Origin: Candidatus Peregrinibacteria bacterium
GTDB taxonomy: Bacteria; Patescibacteriota; Gracilibacteria; UBA1369; UBA12463
Length of the DNA: 7,220 nt
Direction: 5' to 3'
NCBI GenBank assembly: GCA_023245695.1
Contig: JAHFJT010000048.1
Span: forward strand, 1-7,220
Shown here piece after piece: positions 1 to 6,402 of the stretch. The position numbers and the translations under genes are program-made. The first letter of the stretch is position 1. The number at the start of each line of letters is the position of its first letter. The notes below the pieces were generated by a model, which was not told where the DNA came from, searched no databases, and saw only the letters and a program-made list of their open reading frames with translations.

Positions 1-1
1 G

Positions 2-85
2 CCAGAGACACGGGTACAGCAAGCACCAGCTCCTGCACCAGAGGAAACTCCGACTCCCGACAATACACCTCCTCCTACCCGATAA
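2..85 (+). CDS. 3' end of an unidentified gene with a Pro/Thr-rich C-terminal tail (partial)
   Basis: Reading from base 2, an open frame of 27 codons ends at TAA (83-85). The tail is rich in Pro, Ala, Thr and Glu (…QQAPAPAPEETPTPDNTPPPTR) and is almost certainly disordered. Such tails are common at the ends of exported or surface proteins, but nothing here identifies the family because the folded part lies outside the window. The other two forward frames give no comparable low-complexity composition. The stop lies 28 bp before the next ATG with no terminator between, so this gene and the giant surface protein are probably in one transcript. Confidence 0.6.
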   Translation, partial: PETRVQQAPAPAPEETPTPDNTPPPTR

Positions 86-113
86 TCATTACTCACTCTA
101 AAAACAAAAACAC

Positions 114-3100
114 ATGGAAACACAAATCCCAAACACCCCAGAGTTGAGTCCAATGAATACGGTGCCAACTTCTTCCAAGAAGAGATGGCTTCTCATCGGA
201 GGCCTCGTGCTTGTCATCGGTGTCGGTGCAGTTCTCGCCTCGACCGGAAAGTTCTTTAGTGGTAGCTTCTTAAGCACCCTTCCTTCGAGTCTTGATGCTA
301 CAAAATTTTACACCAACATTTCTGACGGCCAGGTCAAAATATCTGGCGGGTTCATTAGCAATGGCTACTCTGACTCTCAAAAAAGTATGATTGTTGATGC
401 CAAAGGTTTATATCGTCATAACTTTAAATGGGAAATCACTGGCGAAAACGGAAAGGTCCTCAATTCGGATGACTTCGATAGCTCCACCTGGGCTCTCAAA
501 AATAATCCATTCCTCAATAGCTACACCTATTCTGTTCCGGATAACGGTGCGTGGAAGACGGAATCATGCGGCACCGACGTAAGTTTCAATGCTTGGAACC
601 CAAGCAATAAGTTGCATGTTTGGACCTGCCCATTTGTTCCATTTTCTACTCAAGAAATCGTAAACTACGCAAAACAGAATAATGACAGTACCAACTTCAC
701 CGTCAAGATGTGGGAAGGTGATGGCTCAAGTGGACCGTCCGTATCCTATCCCCTTAACCTTCAACCTCAGCCGGCTAGCGATGTAAAGGTTGAAAAAAAG
801 AGTACCTATACTACCGTGAATGGAGAAAAAGTATACTCTGATGCCTACTTTCTTTCGTGGAGTGCTCCGAAAAACATGCTCTCCTATCTCGTCACTGACA
901 ATAGCTCAGCAAAGAGTGTGTACAACTACTCATGGAACATCAAAGATGAAAATGGATATGTTATCTGGAGCGTCGATTGGGAGCTGAATCAGGGTGGATC
1001 CACGATGGGACTTGTTATTCCTCCTGCAACCATTCCGAAGTATACGGCTCCAGGCAGTAATCTCGGTTACATCCAAAAAGTAAAGAGCGTCTGGAGTTCT
1101 GCCTCCCTTTTTCCAACCTGGGTTGGCGAGCCAAGCGGTCTCTCAAGCCTCACCTTACCTCAGCTTAAGGGAATGCTTATTAAAGGTAAAAAACTCACTC
1201 TTACGATGTATGCTGGAGATGGCGTACATAAGGCTATTCCTACTTCTACCAGTTTCTACTATGGCACCCCAGAGTTGAGTGCGCCTGCTATTTCAAGCCT
1301 CACTGCGGATGCTGTTGCTGATGGGAACTACTCCTTTTCATGGACACCTGCAGCCCAGCCTTCTATGGATACGAGCTATATGAAACACTTCAGTCCGGGA
1401 AATACGGAAGGTAGTTTTCTTTATTACTACAAATGGAAGCTCTTCCAGCACGATAAACCAGAGAATATTATCTGGAGCAAGGATTGGGCTGAAAATCCGG
1501 GAGAGGGCAGTATGATCGCGGATTGTTTTAATCAAGATCTCCGATATTACCTCGACTTCTACACGCTCATTTCAAATGCCTACACCTGTACGACAACTAT
1601 ACTCAGTACTGCCGCGAAAGCGAAACTTGTTGCTGGCATAACGTATGACTTTGAACTTACGCTGGGAAATGGAAAAAATAGCTCAACAAAAACGGCTTCG
1701 TTTACGGTTGCAAAACCGGATCTCATCGTCCCATCTCTTACTGTTCCCGACGAGATTGACCTCGGCAAAAATACTCCAGTCGTCTTCACTGTTTCAAATC
1801 TTGATGCCTATAAGGCTCTTCCAAGTAAAGGTACGGACTATACGATCAAATGGAGAATTGTGGAGGGATATCAGATGAAAAAACTCGACACATTTGACAC
1901 TCTTCCTGCCGTCAAATCCACAGCTGGTCCAGTTAATCTTAGCCCATCTCTTACGCTCATTAGTGCAGATTTACAGAAAAAATTTCTTCCTGGTCACACC
2001 TATACTATCGGAGTAGCCGCTATCCGAAATAATGCTGATAACAGTGGTGACTCGACTCCATGGACGGCCAAGACATTCAGCACAGCTGTGCAGCTTGATC
2101 TCAAAGGAACCTACAATGCTTCGACAAAGTCCGTTGACCTAAGCTGGAGTTTACCAAGTTTCATTAGCGATGCGAAACCGTATACCTATAAGGTTGCTCG
2201 CATGGATACTAACACCTCTCTCACATCATCTCCTATCGCTGCAACCACGTTGAGTGATCCTTCTCCGGGCGCAAATCCTCGATATCGAGTTAGTGCCTAT
2301 ATTACCAATAGTACGTATGCTGGTGTCTCGGACACCTTGCCGGTAGATGTTCCTGCAGTAGACCAGAATCCTCCCCAGGTTCCATCCGTTGCTGCACTTG
2401 TTGCAGACCCATCAAAACTCGAAAGCGGCGCCACAAATGCTACTGTTGCAATTACAGGGATGACGTTCCCTGCTGGTGTAAGCTTGCAGTTCAAAATAAA
2501 TGGGGTCGTCGCTGATCCATGCATTCCTAGTTGTCTTCCAAGTCTTATTTCCCAAGGAAAAAACCTCCTGCGATATAACTTTACGATTCCAAAAGACACG
2601 GCTCCAAAAAAGTTGGATCTTGTGATTCGTGACGATGCTACTGGAGCAGCGATCGGGTCTGCGCCTTTTGAGATTGTGAGCCCAAAGGCTCCGGCTACTC
2701 CTGTTGGCCCTCTCGCTCCAACCCTTAGCGGTTCATTGGTGGATGGCGATGTGCACCTTACATGGGATGCTGTTAAAAAAGGAACCTATACCTATACCCT
2801 TGTGCGAGATGATAAAGATCACTTGATCGAAAAAAAGTCGGTTCCGGATTTGGCCTATACCGATGTCGCTCCTCCAGCTGGCAAACATACATATCAGTTG
2901 CAAGTTTTTGACCAGCTTGGGAATTCTCAAGTTTCCAATATTTTTACCATCGACGTGGCTGCAAAGCCTATTATATCTGTCTGTACCGATCCCGTTAAAG
3001 ATCTTGCTGCAGCGGCAAAGAATGACACCGTCACTCTCACATGGAGCACGGGTGGACAGACTTGTTATTACCGAGTATTCGCCGACGATAATACAGCACT

Positions 3101-4997
3101 CAATGCAATTGGTGATATGAAGTCATCTTCGGGATATGTACACACATCAGTCTCAGCCGGCAAACATACCTACTATCTTAAATCCTATAAAGAACAGAGT
3201 GCTAAGACTTTTGTGGGCAACTCAAATGATGCTGAGGTCACCGTAGAGGCTGCAAACAAACTTCCTGTCCTTACTCTTGGTGATGCGGGCGGCATTCTTG
3301 CCGAGGGAGTTGTAGGTAAAGAGTATATTGTACAGCTCAATGTGAGTGGTGGTACGAGTCCATATGTATGGAAAAAGGCAAATGTCTCGGATGCTCTTCC
3401 TGATGGATTAACGCTTGATGCGAATGCCGGTAGAATTTTTGGTACTCCAACAAAAGCGGGTTCATATTCATTTTCACTTCAGGTCAAAGACTCTGCTGGA
3501 GCAACAAGTCCTGTGCAGATGTTTATGATCAAGGTTCAGGATGCACCAAAGGAACCTGTTCCGGAACAACCTGTCGTTGATGCTACAAAACCATCTTTGA
3601 AGGTCGTTCACTTTGGTGCTGAAAAAGACGCGGTGCTTGGAAAAGCGGTGATCTCATATCAGGTGGTGAAGACCGGTGCCTTCAAGGGTAAGGGGTTCAA
3701 GTCTGAGGTGTACATCAATGGCGAGCTCAAGGCGACCTTCACTGATAATTTCAAAGATGGTGATGGGGTGTACGATTATACCTACATTGCGGAAAACTTT
3801 GAGATCAAAGATGGCGATACCGTGAAAGTTGTGACCACGACAACGGATGATCTGGATAAGGATCTTGGAGTGTCGGATAGTCAGGAATTTGTATACTATG
3901 AACAGGCGGTCGTGGTGGTGGACGAACAGGCAAAAAACAACTCAACCTTTACCGTACCAAGCTCACTTCCGGATGGAAAGATTGGGGTCGCGTACTCATT
4001 CGTTCTTACGGGCGCTGGAGGCATCGCTCCATACTCGTGGTCACTTACGGGCGATTCCGAACTTCCTCCTGGACTTTCCTTTCAGCATACTGGTGAAATT
4101 TCTGGTACACCAACAGCGGCTGGCACAGCGACAATCGATGTAAGTGGTTTTGACAGCACCCCAAATCATCCAAAGGTCGCTCAAAAAAACTACACCTTTA
4201 CGATCGCAGCGGCAGATGGTGCGAAGGTTGTGGATCAAGGGGGTGGCGGTGGCTCCGGTGGTGGTTCTTCCGGGGGTTCTAGTGGAGGATCGTCAGGTGG
4301 CTCTTCAGGTGGCTCCGGTGGTGGTAGTGGCGGCGGAATCGTCGCTGGTGGCTCTACACAGTCAAACGTAAAGTACTTCCACTTCAAGTTTCAGACGTCT
4401 CCACTTGCAAAACATCTCGATCTCAAGGGCAATCCTCTCATGGCTCAGATTACGATTCTCGTGAATGCTGGCGTGATGAGTGGTTACAACAAATTTACCT
4501 TCGGGCCAAATGACACCCTCACTCGTGCGCAGTTCCTCAAGATGGTGGTGAATGCCTTCCAGCTTACCTCTTCTGCCAAGGATCTCAACCCATGCAAGGA
4601 CATCTCGAAGTCTGCATGGTATGCTAAATACTTTGCTACGGCGAAAAACCTCAATGTGGTCAAGGGTTATGCAGATGGCACCTGTAGGCCAGATCAGGCG
4701 GTCACTCGCGCTGAGGCTACCAAGATTCTATTCCAGGCAATCGCAAGTATGAGCGATAGCGTTCAGGGAAAGACAGCTACGTTGGTCGTTGCCAGTGTCG
4801 CCGCGACAGACGCAAATCCGTTCAGCGACGTGAACCCAAAGAGCTCACTCTATAAATATATCATAAGTGCACAGAAATATGGCTTCGTGAAGGGCGTTAC
4901 CAAGGGCAGCTTTGCTCCTGACGTGAATCTCACTCGCGCACAGGCTGCGAAGATTCTCGTCCAGGCTCTCTCGAAACTCTCGGTCGCTACGAAGTAA
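114..4997 (+). CDS. Giant membrane-anchored multidomain surface protein with three C-terminal SLH domains
   Basis: This 1627-residue protein is probably a cell-surface stalk or adhesin. Seen in the sequence: a short polar N-terminus, KKR at 22-24 and one hydrophobic segment (about 25-42) with no convincing signal-peptidase site, so a signal anchor. There follow four related modules (about 63-658), an FN3-like domain (659-748), an IPT/TIG-like domain (752-857, VAITGMTF), two FN3-like domains (865-948, 951-1045; both with AGKHTY), two Put_Ig/He_PIG-type domains (1048-1142, 1275-1364) flanking an unassigned beta-rich module (1155-1262), a Gly/Ser hinge (1376-1408) and three SLH domains (about 1430-1620). 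The ten cysteines form five close pairs. ATG at 114 is chosen because it puts positive charges just before the membrane segment; there is no Shine-Dalgarno, only an A-rich leader. No catalytic motif is visible, so a structural or binding role is inferred. The ligand is unknown. Confidence 0.93.
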   Translation: METQIPNTPELSPMNTVPTSSKKRWLLIGGLVLVIGVGAVLASTGKFFSGSFLSTLPSSLDATKFYTNISDGQVKISGGFISNGYSDSQKSMIVDAKGLYRHNFKWEITGENGKVLNSDDFDSSTWALKNNPFLNSYTYSVPDNGAWKTESCGTDVSFNAWNPSNKLHVWTCPFVPFSTQEIVNYAKQNNDSTNFTVKMWEGDGSSGPSVSYPLNLQPQPASDVKVEKKSTYTTVNGEKVYSDAYFLSWSAPKNMLSYLVTDNSSAKSVYNYSWNIKDENGYVIWSVDWELNQGGSTMGLVIPPATIPKYTAPGSNLGYIQKVKSVWSSASLFPTWVGEPSGLSSLTLPQLKGMLIKGKKLTLTMYAGDGVHKAIPTSTSFYYGTPELSAPAISSLTADAVADGNYSFSWTPAAQPSMDTSYMKHFSPGNTEGSFLYYYKWKLFQHDKPENIIWSKDWAENPGEGSMIADCFNQDLRYYLDFYTLISNAYTCTTTILSTAAKAKLVAGITYDFELTLGNGKNSSTKTASFTVAKPDLIVPSLTVPDEIDLGKNTPVVFTVSNLDAYKALPSKGTDYTIKWRIVEGYQMKKLDTFDTLPAVKSTAGPVNLSPSLTLISADLQKKFLPGHTYTIGVAAIRNNADNSGDSTPWTAKTFSTAVQLDLKGTYNASTKSVDLSWSLPSFISDAKPYTYKVARMDTNTSLTSSPIAATTLSDPSPGANPRYRVSAYITNSTYAGVSDTLPVDVPAVDQNPPQVPSVAALVADPSKLESGATNATVAITGMTFPAGVSLQFKINGVVADPCIPSCLPSLISQGKNLLRYNFTIPKDTAPKKLDLVIRDDATGAAIGSAPFEIVSPKAPATPVGPLAPTLSGSLVDGDVHLTWDAVKKGTYTYTLVRDDKDHLIEKKSVPDLAYTDVAPPAGKHTYQLQVFDQLGNSQVSNIFTIDVAAKPIISVCTDPVKDLAAAAKNDTVTLTWSTGGQTCYYRVFADDNTALNAIGDMKSSSGYVHTSVSAGKHTYYLKSYKEQSAKTFVGNSNDAEVTVEAANKLPVLTLGDAGGILAEGVVGKEYIVQLNVSGGTSPYVWKKANVSDALPDGLTLDANAGRIFGTPTKAGSYSFSLQVKDSAGATSPVQMFMIKVQDAPKEPVPEQPVVDATKPSLKVVHFGAEKDAVLGKAVISYQVVKTGAFKGKGFKSEVYINGELKATFTDNFKDGDGVYDYTYIAENFEIKDGDTVKVVTTTTDDLDKDLGVSDSQEFVYYEQAVVVVDEQAKNNSTFTVPSSLPDGKIGVAYSFVLTGAGGIAPYSWSLTGDSELPPGLSFQHTGEISGTPTAAGTATIDVSGFDSTPNHPKVAQKNYTFTIAAADGAKVVDQGGGGGSGGGSSGGSSGGSSGGSSGGSGGGSGGGIVAGGSTQSNVKYFHFKFQTSPLAKHLDLKGNPLMAQITILVNAGVMSGYNKFTFGPNDTLTRAQFLKMVVNAFQLTSSAKDLNPCKDISKSAWYAKYFATAKNLNVVKGYADGTCRPDQAVTRAEATKILFQAIASMSDSVQGKTATLVVASVAATDANPFSDVNPKSSLYKYIISAQKYGFVKGVTKGSFAPDVNLTRAQAAKILVQALSKLSVATK
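186..239 (+). other. Signal-anchor transmembrane segment of the giant protein
   Basis: Residues about 25-42 (WLLIGGLVLVIGVGAVLA) are uninterrupted hydrophobic and follow SKKR, which by the positive-inside rule places the N-terminus in the cytoplasm and the rest outside. No lipobox cysteine is present. The sequence after the segment (STGKFFSG) is a weak signal-peptidase I site, so retention as an anchor is more likely than cleavage, though cleavage cannot be excluded. Confidence 0.75.
300..2087 (+). repeat. Four diverged tandem protein modules (residues about 63-658)
   Basis: Four modules of about 120-165 residues share one order of elements. First comes a strand with a core Trp: NFKWEI at 103-108, YSWNI at 272-276, YKWKL at 439-443, IKWRI at 578-582. 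In copies 2 and 3 it is followed by IWSxDW and then GSTM or GSM. Next is a short probable helix: STQEIVNYAK, LTLPQLKGML, LSTAAKAKLV, LISADLQKKF. Last comes a closing hairpin: FTVKMWEGDG, LTLTMYAGDG, FELTLGNG, YTIGVAAIRN. Copies 1 and 3 each carry one Cys pair before or at the helix (152/172 and 471/492); copies 2 and 4 have none. The fold is probably Ig- or FN3-like, but I do not recognise the family. Boundaries are approximate. Confidence 0.7.
3255..4205 (+). other. Two Put_Ig (He_PIG)-type domains flanking an unassigned beta module
   Basis: Residues 1048-1142 and 1275-1364 each carry the family signature: an opening G..G..Y...L..sGG..PY.W, then LPdGLtL or LPpGLsF, then G.I.GTPT.AG, then an alternating hydrophobic strand. 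Copy 1 reads SPYVWKKA … LPDGLTLD … RIFGTPTKAG; copy 2 reads APYSWSLT … LPPGLSFQ … EISGTPTAAG. These domains are known as extracellular Ig-like spacers or adhesion modules. The stretch between them (about 1155-1262, SLKVVHFGAE … VYINGELKATF) looks beta-rich and ligand- or spacer-like, but I cannot assign it. Confidence 0.8.
4239..4337 (+). repeat. Gly/Ser low-complexity hinge (33 residues)
   Basis: Codons 1376-1408 encode only Gly (22) and Ser (11), with four successive SSGG units in the middle. The DNA mixes GGT, GGC, GGA and GGG with TCT, TCC, TCA, TCG and AGT, so it is not a clean nucleotide microsatellite; the protein property rather than recent slippage appears to be kept. It separates the Ig-like stalk from the SLH wall-binding part and should act as a flexible, extended linker. 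Confidence 0.95.
4401..4973 (+). other. Three SLH (S-layer homology) domains
   Basis: Three repeats at residues about 1430-1482, 1493-1545 and 1569-1620 match the SLH pattern: a leading F.D-like start (LDL, CKDI, FSDV), a helix, G(V/F)(M/V)xG(Y/V), an aromatic or Gly turn with P at the loop (FGPNDTLTRA, CRPDQAVTRA, FAPDVNLTRA), and the binding-site motif TRAQ/TRAE/TRAQ (T1470, T1531, T1607). In characterised bacteria three SLH domains form one pseudo-trimer that binds secondary cell-wall polysaccharide. Copy 2 has an extra Cys pair (1494/1524). A longer insert of about 25 residues separates copies 2 and 3. Confidence 0.93.
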
Positions 4998-5017
4998 TTT
5001 TCTTTTCTCAAAAAACC

Positions 5018-5053
5018 AAAAACAGCTCTGTCATTTGATAGGGCTGTTTTTTT
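5018..5053 (+). terminator. Intrinsic terminator after the giant surface protein gene
   Basis: CAGCTCT (5023-5029) pairs with AGGGCTG (5040-5046) with one G-U wobble, around a 10-nt loop. It is preceded by A residues and followed by seven T (5047-5053), which extend the stem with A-T pairs. It starts about 20 bp after the stop codon at 4997. The flanking A tract means it may also work on the opposite strand. Confidence 0.88.
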
Positions 5054-5061
5054 GTTATACA
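5035..5061 (+). promoter_or_regulatory. Candidate sigma70-type promoter for pilins 1 and 2
   Basis: A TATACA -10 box lies at 5056-5061, three bases past the terminator T tract. A TTGATA -35-like hexamer sits at 5035-5040, giving a short 15-bp spacer, and it lies inside the terminator hairpin. The predicted transcript start is near 5068, leaving a leader of about 34 nt. The -10 box is good; the -35 box is weak or poorly spaced. A new promoter is expected here because the terminator should isolate the pilins from the upstream gene. Confidence 0.5.
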
Positions 5062-5101
5062 CTGCACGTGTTCTTTGGCCGTCACCCCTTCACTGATCTC
5101 C

Positions 5102-5626
5102 ATGAAAACTTCGCTGTTCAGTCGACTGCGCACTCGCAAAGGTTTTACCTTGATCGAGCTTCTCATCGTAATTGTGATCATCGGCATCTTGGCGGTGGGA
5201 CTTGTGCCAAAGGTTATTGATGCGCCGAAACGTGCGCGTGATACCGTGAGGAAAAAAGATCTCCAGTCTATACAGGCCGCTCTTGTCGCCTACTCGGCCG
5301 ATAATGGTGGAAATTTTCCACCGCCAGCAGGCGCGTGTGTCTCTGGTATTTCGGCTACCATTAGCCAGTATTTTCAGGGTTCGAAAGTTCCGAGCGATCC
5401 GGTTGCGGGACGTGCTGCGTACGGCTGCATGAATGGCAGCTATGCATATAACATCCCCAATGCCGGGAAGTGCATTGTACTTGCGGCTCAGATGGAAGTA
5501 TCTGGAAGTGGAAATGGAAACCAAGCTCAGCCAAATATCTTTGATGGAAATTTCTGCACCACTCCCGATTATCAAAATCTTGGCAACGGACCTAAAAATA
5601 CTTTTTTTATCGTACAAAATTTTTAA
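5102..5626 (+). CDS. Type IV pilin-like protein 1 (prepilin, 174 aa)
   Basis: This is a prepilin for a type IV pilus or related type II secretion-like filament. The leader MKTSLFSRLRTRKG ends in the prepilin peptidase site G14/F15, with the conserved Glu at +5 (E19), followed by the hydrophobic assembly helix LIVIVIIGILAVGLV. The basic stretch to about residue 54 (DAPKRARDTVRKKDL) continues the N-terminal helix, and ALVAYSADNGGNFP matches the helix end seen in PulG-like pilins. The head has YFQGSKVPSDP and four Cys (79, 109, 124, 152). An in-frame TTG at 5075 would add nine residues, but ATG at 5102 gives a leader like those of the two downstream pilins. The long Asn/Gly-rich segment 133-150 is specific to this copy. 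It is transcribed first in a two-gene unit with pilin 2. Whether it is a major or minor subunit cannot be told. Confidence 0.93.
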   Translation: MKTSLFSRLRTRKGFTLIELLIVIVIIGILAVGLVPKVIDAPKRARDTVRKKDLQSIQAALVAYSADNGGNFPPPAGACVSGISATISQYFQGSKVPSDPVAGRAAYGCMNGSYAYNIPNAGKCIVLAAQMEVSGSGNGNQAQPNIFDGNFCTTPDYQNLGNGPKNTFFIVQNF

Positions 5627-5638
5627 CATTCTCTCTGC

Positions 5639-6157
5639 ATGAAACCCACTCCCGTCCTTCGTAAAGGTTTTACCTTGATCGAGCTGCTTATCGTGATTGT
5701 GATTATCGGTATTTTAGCGGTTGGTCTGGTGCCAAAGGTGATCGATGCTCCAAAGAAGGCACGTGATACCGTTCGAAAGAAGGATCTGGACTCGGTGAAA
5801 GTCGCTTTGGAGAGCTACATGGCTGACAATGCAGGATACCCGAACTGCAATGGCGGGAATTTTTCACGCGTGACAGACTCACCTCTTCCAGCATGCCTTT
5901 CTGGTTTAAATGCTTATTTCCAGGGTTCGAAAGTTCCAAATGGTCCTGATGGAAAATCTGTATACTACTACTGGGGCAGCAAGTCTCTCGGCTGCTACGT
6001 TCTCTCGACGAGCATGGAAAGCCCAAATGGTGGCAATGCAAAAGTTGATATCACGGCCAATCAGATCATCGCTGCGAATAGTTGTGATCCGAGCAAGTCG
6101 GTGGCGATCGCTGCGGGATCTGGCTCGTTCTACCACATTGGCGGAGGGAGTTATTAA
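5639..6157 (+). CDS. Type IV pilin-like protein 2 (prepilin, 172 aa)
   Basis: The short leader MKPTPVLRKG is cut at G10/F11, with E15 at +5. Residues 11-50 are nearly identical to those in the neighbouring pilins and identical to pilin 3. The helix end reads ALESYMADNAGYPNC. The head holds YFQGSKVPNGPDG, a Tyr-rich strand (VYYYWG), GCYVLSTSM and four Cys (70, 86, 119, 149). Cys119 and Cys149 align with Cys111/137 of pilin 3; the 70/86 pair is additional. The C-terminus ends in a Gly-rich stretch (YHIGGGSY). The gene starts 12 bp after pilin 1 with no promoter or hairpin in between, so it is cotranscribed. The start is preceded by CTCTCTGC rather than a Shine-Dalgarno, so initiation may rely on coupling or a weakly structured leader. 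Confidence 0.93.
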   Translation: MKPTPVLRKGFTLIELLIVIVIIGILAVGLVPKVIDAPKKARDTVRKKDLDSVKVALESYMADNAGYPNCNGGNFSRVTDSPLPACLSGLNAYFQGSKVPNGPDGKSVYYYWGSKSLGCYVLSTSMESPNGGNAKVDITANQIIAANSCDPSKSVAIAAGSGSFYHIGGGSY

Positions 6158-6174
6158 AGATTGTGAGGCAGTCT

Positions 6175-6205
6175 AAAAGTCTGGACGTCTAGACTTTTGA
6201 TTTTG
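6175..6205 (+). terminator. Palindromic intrinsic terminator after pilin 2
   Basis: AAAAGTCT (6175-6182) and AGACTTTT (6191-6198) form a perfect 8-bp inverted repeat around eight bases whose core, GACGTC, is itself palindromic. The right arm runs into TTTTGATTTT, giving the U-rich tail. It begins 17 bp past the pilin 2 stop. The symmetric A and T tracts suggest it can stop transcription in both directions. Because the whole element is nearly symmetrical, a protein-binding role is a less likely alternative. Confidence 0.75.
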
Positions 6206-6343
6206 TGCAATTGCTGAATTTTCATTTTCTTGTTTAATGCTTGGTTTTGCGTGCGCAAAATCTTTGATCCGCGACGTATTTATTTTTTGACAAGGGCAAT
6301 ACTACGATATGAATTTCTCAAAGCACAATTTGCTTCAGATTTC
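6206..6343. other. Non-coding intergenic stretch upstream of the pilin 3 promoter
   Basis: AT-rich, with no credible open frame (the best ATG frames are 17 and 12 codons). It contains an 8-bp palindrome GCAATTGC (6207-6214), the inverted repeat at 6245-6260, and a second promoter-like pair TTGACA (6287-6292) and TATGAA (6308-6313) with a 15-bp spacer, which is weaker than the pair downstream. Arms AAGCA and TGCTT around a 5-nt loop occur near 6321-6335. No tRNA, riboswitch or CRISPR pattern is visible. Confidence 0.5.
6245..6260. promoter_or_regulatory. Perfect inverted repeat TTTTGCG-TG-CGCAAAA, possible operator
   Basis: The arms TTTTGCG (6245-6251) and CGCAAAA (6254-6260) are exact reverse complements with only TG between. 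That centre is too tight for an RNA hairpin with a full 7-bp stem, so a DNA site for a dimeric regulator fits better. It lies about 84 bp upstream of the pilin 3 -35 box and about 27 bp upstream of the weaker TTGACA. No regulator gene is visible in the window. Confidence 0.35.
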
Positions 6344-6372
6344 TTGAGTTTTTTGCCGGTTTTTCGTATACT
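6344..6372 (+). promoter_or_regulatory. Sigma70-type promoter for pilin 3
   Basis: TTGAGT (6344-6349) and TATACT (6367-6372) are separated by exactly 17 bp: four of six matches to the -35 consensus, five of six to the -10, and optimal spacing. The predicted start is near 6379, giving a leader of about 24 nt before the ATG at 6403. This is the best promoter in the window and shows that pilin 3 is expressed independently of pilins 1 and 2. Confidence 0.75.
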
Positions 6373-6402
6373 AATCCGCAGTTACCCCCTTACTTATTTT
6401 GT

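Noticed and set aside
4239..4337. Gly/Ser tract as a contingency microsatellite for phase variation
   Set aside because: The codons are mixed and there is no uniform short repeat unit of a length that would cause frequent frameshifts.
4144..4371. Alternative forward frame through the Gly/Ser hinge giving a Val/Ala-rich peptide
   Set aside because: The Val-rich string is the +1 reading of the Gly/Ser codons. The main frame is continuous on both sides.
5075..5101. TTG at 5075 as start of pilin 1
   Set aside because: It would add nine residues before a leader that already matches the sister pilins in length and charge. ATG at 5102 is the better start.
5369..5380. YFQG in the pilins as a TEV-type protease site
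   Set aside because: Only four residues match, the upstream positions of the recognition site are absent, and the motif recurs as part of the pilin head fold. Coincidence.
5090..5629. Long antisense open frame (179 codons) opposite pilin 1
   Set aside because: It exactly shadows a clear pilin gene, shows no domain, signal or plausible composition, and runs into the pilin operon leader. It is explained by the codon usage of the sense gene.
5703..6041. Antisense open frame of 112 codons opposite pilin 2
   Set aside because: Overlaps a well-supported pilin; its protein is rich in Ser, Pro, His and Arg without any recognisable feature.
6143..6170. GGAGG-like sequence at the end of pilin 2 as a ribosome binding site for a small gene
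   Set aside because: Nearby TTG or GTG frames end within a few codons and run into the terminator; the bases encode the Gly-rich pilin C-terminus.
6309..6347. Tiny frame MNFSKHNLLQIS upstream of pilin 3
   Set aside because: Twelve codons, lies before the predicted transcript start of pilin 3, no initiation signal.
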